DNA of 12,226 bases from Acidobacteriota bacterium (lineage in GTDB: Bacteria > Acidobacteriota > Terriglobia > UBA7540). The notes under the pieces were generated by a model. The model was given only the letters and a program-made list of their open reading frames with translations. It was not told where the DNA came from and made no database searches. The stretch spans positions 1-12,226 of the forward strand of contig JAKAWN010000190.1 in the NCBI GenBank assembly GCA_021827245.1, written 5' to 3'. The position numbers and the translations under genes were made by a program. Below are positions 7,631 through 12,226 of this stretch, piece after piece; the stretch's first letter is position 1, and every line of letters starts with the position of its first letter.

Positions 7631-7779
7631 CCAGACGACAAAGATCTTTCGCGTCCCGGTTTGTTCCGTCCGTAACGGTGCTGACCTCTCATCCAAATCC
7701 AGTCAGTCTTTTGTGTGCGCTTTCCCTCAAAACACCGCCTAATCGGATCTGACTCATTTTTTCAGCAGCAACCCTTGCC

Positions 7780-8565
7780 TCAGAACATGGCAGCATGCTT
7801 CTGCCGCAGACTAATCATCCCATACAGGCCCAGCAGACCGAATCCAAGCAATGCGAGCGTGCTGGACTCAGGAACTGACTCAGGGTCAGGAACAAGCGAT
7901 TGAATCGTAACAACCTGATCGTTGAAGTCCGAGGTAGGGCCTCCGTATGGCAGATCTTCAAAGAAAATCGACCATGTGTCACCGGCACCCTCGTAAACAG
8001 CAGCCTGCGAATTGCCGCCGGGATTCAGCGAACCGGCCGTGAAAAATGCACCGTCCAATCCGCTTTTAGTGCCGGGGCCTTGCAGGAAAAAGCCAAAGCT
8101 GTTTGGGTCAATCCCGCTAAACGTCCCGACGTTTATTCCCAATGTGCTACTCCCGCAACCAGCGGAGCCAATATTGACATCTCCATTGGTCAGGAATGCA
8201 ACTGTCGCCATGCAGCCGGGCGCAGCACTGCCGTTAAAGACATTCAACATGGTGAGGTTCGACGAGTTTGTACCGGACCAGATTCCAAAGGCATTGTAAT
8301 CCGCATATCCGGCGTTTTCGGCCACCAGGTTTAGCCCAATTTGAGGAGTCGTTGTTCCCCACTCGCCAGCCATCTGCTGGTTAGTTGTGGGGTTTACGAC
8401 GTTGGTACCGTAAATCTCGTTCAAAACCCCCTGAACTGATGATTCTCCAAGCGGAGGCGTCCAGAAGTCAACGGGACCGCTGTTATACGGATCAACCGAA
8501 TCTGCCATCAATCCTAACGGGACGAACAGAAGTAGCGTACACACAGCCAGAAGTAGTTTTCGCAT
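7780..8565 (-). CDS. PEP-CTERM sorting domain surface protein
   Basis: The 261-residue product has an N-terminal signal peptide (MRKLLLAVCTLLLFVPLGLMA, about 1-21). Its C-terminal sorting tag consists of VPESSTLAL (231-239), a hydrophobic span to about 252, and a basic end (LRQKH). This is the PEP-CTERM signal recognised by exosortases, which process proteins for export to the cell surface or matrix. The Ser-rich, Gly/Asn-rich middle contains FFEDLPYGGPTSDFNDQVV (201-219), resembling the Asp-rich core of DUF4114-type domains, possibly calcium-binding. The start at 8565 is chosen because AGAGGAG lies just upstream and a sigma-54 promoter starts transcription near 8591. An in-frame ATG at 8622 would lie upstream of that promoter and add 19 non-signal residues. 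No exosortase is in the window. The gene lies just downstream of the sigma-54 activator at 9828-8761, its probable regulator. Function beyond surface location is unknown. Confidence 0.88.
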   Translation of the reverse strand: MRKLLLAVCTLLLFVPLGLMADSVDPYNSGPVDFWTPPLGESSVQGVLNEIYGTNVVNPTTNQQMAGEWGTTTPQIGLNLVAENAGYADYNAFGIWSGTNSSNLTMLNVFNGSAAPGCMATVAFLTNGDVNIGSAGCGSSTLGINVGTFSGIDPNSFGFFLQGPGTKSGLDGAFFTAGSLNPGGNSQAAVYEGAGDTWSIFFEDLPYGGPTSDFNDQVVTIQSLVPDPESVPESSTLALLGFGLLGLYGMISLRQKHAAMF

Positions 8566-8570
8566 CGCAG

Positions 8571-8577
8571 CTCCTCT
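8571..8577 (-). promoter_or_regulatory. Ribosome-binding site of the PEP-CTERM gene
   Basis: AGAGGAG on the minus strand ends five bases before the ATG at 8565-8563. Together with the promoter at 8602-8617 it fixes the start of the PEP-CTERM protein. Confidence 0.75.
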
Positions 8578-8601
8578 CTCAGTGGTTTTGTCTGATCTCG
8601 C

Positions 8602-8617
8602 AGCATTCCGCGTGCCA
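8602..8617 (-). promoter_or_regulatory. Sigma-54 (-24/-12) promoter of the PEP-CTERM gene
   Basis: The minus strand reads TGGCACGCGGAATGCT. TGGCAC is a perfect -24 element, the GG and GC are ten bases apart, and the -12 element ATGCT differs from TTGCW at one base. Transcription should begin near 8591, about 26 bases before the PEP-CTERM start codon. The gene for a GAFTGA-containing activator ends only about 145 bases upstream. Promoters of this class need such an activator bound about 80-150 bases upstream. Confidence 0.82.
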
Positions 8618-8704
8618 AACAACGCCCTAAAATATCCCTTTAATTACCATATAGATTGCAGAGGTTAGAAAGCTTTGGGCCACCTGCGGTGTGAACCCAG
8701 CTGC

Positions 8705-8712
8705 ACAATTGT
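8705..8712. promoter_or_regulatory. Palindrome upstream of the PEP-CTERM promoter
   Basis: ACAATTGT is a perfect 8-bp palindrome roughly 115 bases upstream of the predicted transcription start, the usual distance for an activator site. TGCAC and GTGCA half-sites flank the same area. Such short palindromes arise by chance, so this is only a candidate. Confidence 0.22.
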
Positions 8713-8760
8713 TGAATCGCCATAAGCGTGCATTTACAAACTTTTCACTTGTCTGCCCGT

Positions 8761-9828
8761 TCAAGACCCTTCTCCGGTAGCGTTTGTCCTTTCGCTGATC
8801 TCGTGAATTTCCGTTGTTTCCGAATCAAGGCCCATATCTCGGATTTTGTAAAGCAGGGCCCGATAACTGATCTTGAGAGTGCGGGCTGCAGCTGTTCGAT
8901 TCCACCGGTGAGCCTCAAGGGCTTGCCGAATAACTCTTCGTTCCATATCTTGAACCGCCAGATGGGTCAAGTCCTTGAGCGAGGGCGTATCCTCTGTTTC
9001 TTCTGACGAAAAAGCACTGCACGGCAATTGTGCAATGAGATCACTCGCAATATCCCCTTCGGAGCCGAAAATCACATACTGCTTGATAATGTTCTCCAGT
9101 TGCCGGATATTTCCCGGCCAGTCGTATCTCTGCATGAACTTCAGGAGGACCGGCGAAGGCGGATCAACTGTCCGCCTGAAGGTAGTGCAGAAATTTGCAA
9201 GGAAGTACTCAACCAAACCAGGGATGTCTTCACGACGCTCTCTCAGTGGGGGCAGGTGGAGGTTGGTCACATTGATCCGATAAAACAGGTCGGCGCGGAA
9301 GCTTCCTGCCTTGATCCCCTGTAGCAGATCCCGATTCGTAGCACAAACGATCCGTGCTTCAACACGCGTTTCCGCTTTGCCACCGATGCGAAGGAACTGC
9401 CCGTCCTGCAGTACTTGCAAGAGCTTTGCCTGTAAACCGGGGTCCAGTTCGGCGATCTCATCCAGGAAGAGGGTTCCGTAATTGGCCATCTCTACCCGTC
9501 CAGGCTTGGAATTGTAAGCACCGGTAAACGCTCCTCTTTCGTAACCGAAAAGCTCGCTTTCCATCAGGGTTGCCGGGATGGCAGGGCAATTGACCTTGAC
9601 GAACGGTCCTTTATTCCACGGCGAAGTACTGTGCAAAGCTCTCGCCAAAACCTCTTTCCCCGTCCCGCTTTCGCCATGAATCAAAACAGGAACGCTCGTA
9701 CCTGCGAGTTTCTCCATTTTCTCCTGAACCATCTGCATCACCTTTGAACATCCGAAGACGATGTTAAAGGGAGGCAAGCGGTCGTCCGCTACGGTTGGTT
9801 GTCCAGAAAGTAATTCCGTCGTTCTCAT
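8761..9828 (-). CDS. Receiver-less sigma-54 activator (AAA+ / Fis HTH)
   Basis: The 355-residue product is an enhancer-binding protein that uses ATP to open sigma-54 RNA polymerase promoters. Visible motifs are Walker A GESGTGKE (52-59), the sigma-54 contact loop GAFTGA (99-104), Walker B TLFLDE (119-124), ATNRD (163-167), arginine-finger region FRADLFYRI (177-185), WPGNIRQLEN (237-246), and a C-terminal Fis-type helix-turn-helix at about 300-333 (NRTAAARTLKISYRALLYKI). Only about 25 residues precede the AAA+ domain, so there is no response-receiver or GAF domain. As with PspF, activity is probably set by expression or a partner protein. The ATG at 9828 with GGGGG six bases upstream is preferred; a GTG at 9846 would add six residues. 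The PEP-CTERM gene with its sigma-54 promoter follows on the same strand, making it the likely target. It may also act on the promoter at 11687-11702. Confidence 0.93.
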   Translation of the reverse strand: MRTTELLSGQPTVADDRLPPFNIVFGCSKVMQMVQEKMEKLAGTSVPVLIHGESGTGKEVLARALHSTSPWNKGPFVKVNCPAIPATLMESELFGYERGAFTGAYNSKPGRVEMANYGTLFLDEIAELDPGLQAKLLQVLQDGQFLRIGGKAETRVEARIVCATNRDLLQGIKAGSFRADLFYRINVTNLHLPPLRERREDIPGLVEYFLANFCTTFRRTVDPPSPVLLKFMQRYDWPGNIRQLENIIKQYVIFGSEGDIASDLIAQLPCSAFSSEETEDTPSLKDLTHLAVQDMERRVIRQALEAHRWNRTAAARTLKISYRALLYKIRDMGLDSETTEIHEISERTNATGEGS

Positions 9829-10041
9829 TGTACGCCCCCAAATCACTATTGCCTGTCGTCAACATTTCAGTACAGCACAAAAGGCGGCTCAAGATTTCTC
9901 ACGCCTTGCGGAAAATGCCCTGTCTTAATATCTCATTCTGGGGCGCTTGCAGATCTCTCAGCGCTTCATTTTCGTCACCAATCGATAGATACTCCTTTAC
10001 TTATTTGATCTAATGAACGCACTTATGTAGACTCCTTCGGC
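9829..10041. other. Divergent gap between activator gene and transposase remnant
   Basis: This 213-base stretch should contain the promoter of the minus-strand activator gene. A scan for GG-N10-GC on the minus strand gave no sigma-54 site, and no good sigma-70 pair was found; a lone TTGACG lies about 30 bases before the ATG. The left end of the IS630 element must fall here, but I could not define a terminal inverted repeat. Confidence 0.35.
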
Positions 10042-10827
10042 ATGAGCCGAAAAGCCGTGGAGATTACCTTGAGCAACAGTGAGTGCCAGCAACTGGAACG
10101 TTGGAACCGAAGGTATCAGACCCCGTGGTCTCTTGCCGAGCGCACGCAAATCGTCCTGCTGCCAGCGCAGGGTCTGCGTAACGACGCCATCCGGGAGCGC
10201 TTGGGATTTCGACGTGCGCGGGTTTGTAAGTGGCGGCGGCGTCTTGCCGAAAGGAACTGTGCGGGACTGTCGGACCAGCCTCGTCCCAGGCAGCTCGTCA
10301 AGTACGGGGCCGAGCAGGAAAAGCGCTTGTTGGCGCGACTGGACAGCCCGCCGCCCGGCTATGGAGGCTGGAACAGCCGTCTGCTGGCGCAGGCCTTGGG
10401 AGTGCCGGCGGGCTGGGTGTGGGAGGCCCTGCGGCGGCACGAGATTAGCTTGCAGCGGCGGGGTTCTTGGTGACTTTCCACTGACCCGGAGTCTGCGCGC
10501 AAGGCAGTTGATATCGTGGGGCTTTACCGGCGCCCTCCGGAGAACGCGGTGGTATTGAGCGTCGATGAGAAGCCGCACATTCAGGCTCTGGAGTGGGCGG
10601 AGGGATGGCTGGGGCTGCCCGATAGCAAGGCCCTGACCGGATTCAGTCACGAGTACAAGCGGCATGGCACCTCGACGCTGTTCGCCGCCCTGGAGGTGGC
10701 CAGTGGGCAAGTGAAGGCGGGGCATTCTCACCGCCGTCGGCGCCGGAATTTTCTGGCCTTCATGAACGAAGTCGTGGCGGCCCAAGATCCAGCACACACC
10801 GGCTTAAGAGCGCCTCCTGACCCTTAA
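10042..10827 (+). pseudogene. IS630-family transposase, nonsense-interrupted and truncated
   Basis: The reading frame encodes an IS630-type transposase with an N-terminal helix-turn-helix region (residues about 1-75, RRARVCKWRRRLAERN), a GYGGWNSRLLAQALGV linker, then an in-frame TGA at 10471-10473 (codon 144). After the stop, the same frame continues as LSTDPESARKAVDIVGLY and the first catalytic Asp in VVLSVDEKPHIQALEW (about D175), then SHEYKRHGTSTLFAAL. Relatives normally have Cys between the Trp and the Ser/Thr-Asp-Pro stretch, so TGC or TGT to TGA is the likely change; there is no frameshift. Family similarity fades after EVVAA at about 10785, so the LDN and SWLN-type segments carrying the second and third catalytic acids are missing and the ORF ends in unrelated sequence. 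The element is therefore dead. The 266-aa minus-strand ORF over it is an antisense shadow. Confidence 0.88.
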
Positions 10828-11265
10828 ACTCGTTTTTGCGTTTTCCGGCCTGCTACAATCAGCATTATCAAGCGCGCAGTAGCCCAAGCTGCGATGGCTA
10901 GCCGAGCGCTTCAGTCAGACCTCAACCGCCAATCAAGCGGTCTCCCCCACGACCTCCGACGGTGCTTTGAGGCCCTTGGGAATTGCTGATTCGCAGGTTC
11001 TGCTGGTGGAAAGCTCAACATCTGGAACTCGGGTCTCGTTTTGGCAAATCCGCCATCAGGTGAATGCTGGAATTATCCGTGAAAAATTGCTGAGATATTT
11101 TTCAGAATTCTGGTCCCTGATGTATTTCGTAGCTCCTTAATGCCATTATCGAGCAGAGAATTCAATCTTTCGGCCTCACCCGGTGCCCATCGTGCATAGC
11201 CAACCACAGTATAAGGGAATGATTTATGCAAGTATTTTTACAGCCGGACTTCTTCGATGTCAATA

Positions 11266-11291
11266 AGGTGAATACCTAGAGGTAAATACCT
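11266..11291. repeat. Tandem 12-bp palindromes AGGTRAATACCT
   Basis: AGGTGAATACCT (11266-11277) and AGGTAAATACCT (11280-11291) differ at one base, each has AGGT/ACCT arms, and they are 14 bases apart start to start. A further AAGGTG half-site follows at 11295-11300, and GTATTTTTAC lies about 30 bases upstream. The arrangement looks like an operator for a dimeric regulator, but no neighbouring promoter was identified. Confidence 0.4.
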
Positions 11292-11568
11292 GAAAAGGTG
11301 ATGTTGCAGACCACAATTACGAGCCGGTGAACGAGGCCAAAGGGATCCAGTCATTGGACAGTACTCAGTGGCGAGCTTCTTTCGCTCGCAGGTGCTAAGT
11401 GCCCAGTGAGTTTTCCGAGCGCAAACTCGCGACAGCATTCTTCTTTGGCTTCCAGATAGCGCAAGCATGCCTCGGCATTAGCGAACAAGTTGCGAACCAC
11501 GATTTCTCATTATAGATGGCCATATATTGGTATCGGAGAAGGGAAAAACATGAAAAGCCTTTCCAATT

Positions 11569-11578
11569 TGTTGCAACA
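11569..11578. promoter_or_regulatory. Distal dyad upstream of the second AAA+ gene
   Basis: TGTTGCAACA is a perfect 10-bp palindrome centred about 140 bases before the predicted sigma-54 transcription start. This is within the usual range for an activator-binding site. Confidence 0.35.
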
Positions 11579-11594
11579 CACTGGGCACAGAAGC

Positions 11595-11609
11595 CACAAA
11601 CATTTTGTG
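11595..11609. promoter_or_regulatory. Proximal dyad upstream of the second AAA+ gene
   Basis: CACAAA-CAT-TTTGTG is a perfect 6-3-6 inverted repeat centred about 111 bases before the predicted transcription start. It sits 28 bases, center to center, from the distal dyad, a layout common for pairs of activator dimers. The ACAAAC-TTTT core recurs at 8736-8745 upstream of the PEP-CTERM promoter as ACAAACTTTT. Confidence 0.4.
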
Positions 11610-11686
11610 ATATTGAATCACCATTCTAGGAATTACCTGATTGTTTGTAGCGTGTTGCGGTGCCACCAGGTTGCTGACTTTATGTC

Positions 11687-11702
11687 TGGCAGCAGCCTTG
11701 CT
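11687..11702 (+). promoter_or_regulatory. Sigma-54 (-24/-12) promoter of the second AAA+ gene
   Basis: TGGCAGCAGCCTTGCT matches TGGCAC-N5-TTGCW at every position except the last base of the -24 element. GG and GC are exactly ten bases apart and the -12 element TTGCT is perfect. Transcription should begin near 11713, about 55 bases before the ATG at 11768. Confidence 0.78.
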
Positions 11703-11767
11703 CGCCTCTGAGCAGTCTACACAAGTGACATTTGGATCAGAGGACAAAACGCCGTCGAGGAATAACG

Positions 11768-12226
11768 ATGGAAGCAAAGGGTCCTGTAGATATGGAAGAA
11801 GTGCTGCGAGCCGGAGGACCTCTGTGCGACAAGCTTTTTGTCAATCCCGTGAGCGCAGCCATGAGGGAGTTGGAAAGGATCATTCCCGAAATAGCTTCTA
11901 CTGACATCCCTGTTCTGATCGTCGGAGAAAGCGGGTCTGGCAAGGAAGCAATCGCCCATCAAATTCACCAGTTGTCGATTCGGTCTAACGCACCGTTTGC
12001 CAAGCTTGTATGTGCCACTGTGACACCCCAGGTAGCCGAAAAGATTCTTTGCTTCGACGACACATTGGAGGTCGTCGAATCGTTGCTGAACGCAGGAACG
12101 ATATTTCTTGATGAAATCAGTGATCTTGACCTGGAGGTGCAGCCAAGGCTCCTGCATATTTTGCCGGATGGCGAAACCGTTATGGCAGGCCATGGTTTGC
12201 GAGCTCGAATCATCTCAAGATCGGAA
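11768..12226 (+). CDS. GAFTGA-less sigma-54-activator-like AAA+ protein (5' part)
   Basis: The frame is open from the ATG at 11768 through the window end (153 codons, no stop), so the gene is cut by the edge. An upstream in-frame stop at 11726-11728 and GAGGAA five bases before the ATG fix the start. The product has the bEBP-type AAA+ core: Walker A GESGSGKE (53-60) and Walker B TIFLDE (111-116), followed by EISDLDLEVQPRLLHIL, closely parallel to the activator at 8761-9828. Between them, however, the FGYERGAFTGA region is absent: the Walker A to Walker B distance is nine residues shorter and the segment reads KILCFDDTLEVVESLL. That loop contacts sigma-54, so the protein should be unable to remodel sigma-54 polymerase in the usual way. 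It could be a sigma-70 regulator (as Rhodobacter NtrC and TyrR), an inhibitor or assembly partner of the intact activator, or a decaying gene. There is no N-terminal receiver domain. Whether a DNA-binding domain follows cannot be seen. Confidence 0.8.
   Translation, partial: MEAKGPVDMEEVLRAGGPLCDKLFVNPVSAAMRELERIIPEIASTDIPVLIVGESGSGKEAIAHQIHQLSIRSNAPFAKLVCATVTPQVAEKILCFDDTLEVVESLLNAGTIFLDEISDLDLEVQPRLLHILPDGETVMAGHGLRARIISRSE

Larger units (their letters stand above)
10828..11686. other. Long region without a confident gene
   Basis: About 860 bases between the transposase remnant and the promoter of the second AAA+ gene hold no ORF resembling a known protein. Short ORFs at 11238-11468, 11478-11777 (minus) and 11490-11711 (plus) have unremarkable composition and overlap the promoter dyads. 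Visible structure: a hairpin ACCGC/GCGGT (10925-10941), tandem palindromes at 11266-11291, a GCGAGC/GCTCGC hairpin (11371-11389), and dyads at 11569-11609. It may be decayed flanking DNA from the insertion event plus a long regulatory region. Confidence 0.5.

Noticed and set aside
7523..7696. N-terminal extension of the NusG-like protein by 58 residues
   Set aside because: Arg/Gly-rich and outside the NGN domain, while the ATG at 7522 has a strong ribosome-binding site at good spacing.
7750..7779. Possible terminator after the PEP-CTERM gene (GCAA/TTGC with A run)
   Set aside because: Only a four-base stem, and the run following it on the transcribed strand is A, not T.
8566..8622. N-terminal extension of the PEP-CTERM protein by 19 residues
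   Set aside because: It would overlap the sigma-54 promoter and displace the signal peptide from the N-terminus.
9997..10797. 266-codon minus-strand ORF over the transposase remnant
   Set aside because: The plus strand carries unmistakable IS630 motifs in one frame; the minus ORF is a high-GC shadow.
11447..11460. GG-N10-GC spacing on the plus strand near 11447 (TTGGCTTCCAGATAGC)
   Set aside because: Both elements match poorly apart from the dinucleotides, and no gene starts within a sensible distance.
11490..11711. 73-codon plus-strand ORF before the second AAA+ gene
   Set aside because: It runs through the dyads and sigma-54 promoter and its translation has no recognisable features.

Overview
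The window looks like bacterial chromosome, most likely from an Acidobacteriota-type soil bacterium; this is inferred from gene content, not from a marker gene. The pointers are a PEP-CTERM surface protein, a NusG-like (UpxY-type) antiterminator, UDP-glucose dehydrogenase, receiver-less sigma-54 activators, a Tat-exported GH78-like glycosidase, and moderately high GC with G/C-rich third codon positions. No rRNA, tRNA or CRISPR was seen.

Layout. Positions 1-625 have no confident gene (one possible 45-aa lysine-rich ORF and a strong stem-loop). From 626 to 9828 all genes lie on the minus strand. In transcription order they are: a sigma-54 AAA+ activator (9828-8761); a PEP-CTERM protein (8565-7780) with a very good -24/-12 promoter; a NusG/UpxY-like antiterminator (7522-6929); a 385-base leader; ugd (6543-5191); a gene-poor 573-base gap with inverted repeats; an exported BNR/sialidase-fold protein (4617-3394); and an exported GH78-like rhamnosidase (3253-626). 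A decayed IS630-type transposase (10042-10827, plus strand) has an in-frame TGA and has lost its 3' part. About 940 bases of mostly non-coding DNA follow. A second AAA+ gene (11768 to beyond the window end, plus strand) then begins. It has its own -24/-12 promoter but lacks the GAFTGA loop.

How the parts fit together (inference). The central block resembles the regulatory edge of an exopolysaccharide/PEP-CTERM locus. Ugd makes UDP-glucuronate for an acidic polysaccharide, the NusG-like protein would help RNA polymerase through long polysaccharide operons, and the PEP-CTERM protein is a surface or matrix protein whose promoter is sigma-54 dependent. The adjacent activator is the natural candidate to drive it. 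The two exported glycan-active proteins could trim or recycle plant or self polysaccharide. The most unusual element is the GAFTGA-less second AAA+ protein: it has a near-consensus sigma-54 promoter with two dyads at activator-site distance, so the sequence suggests that one enhancer-binding protein controls a degenerate relative. No exosortase is present in the window.
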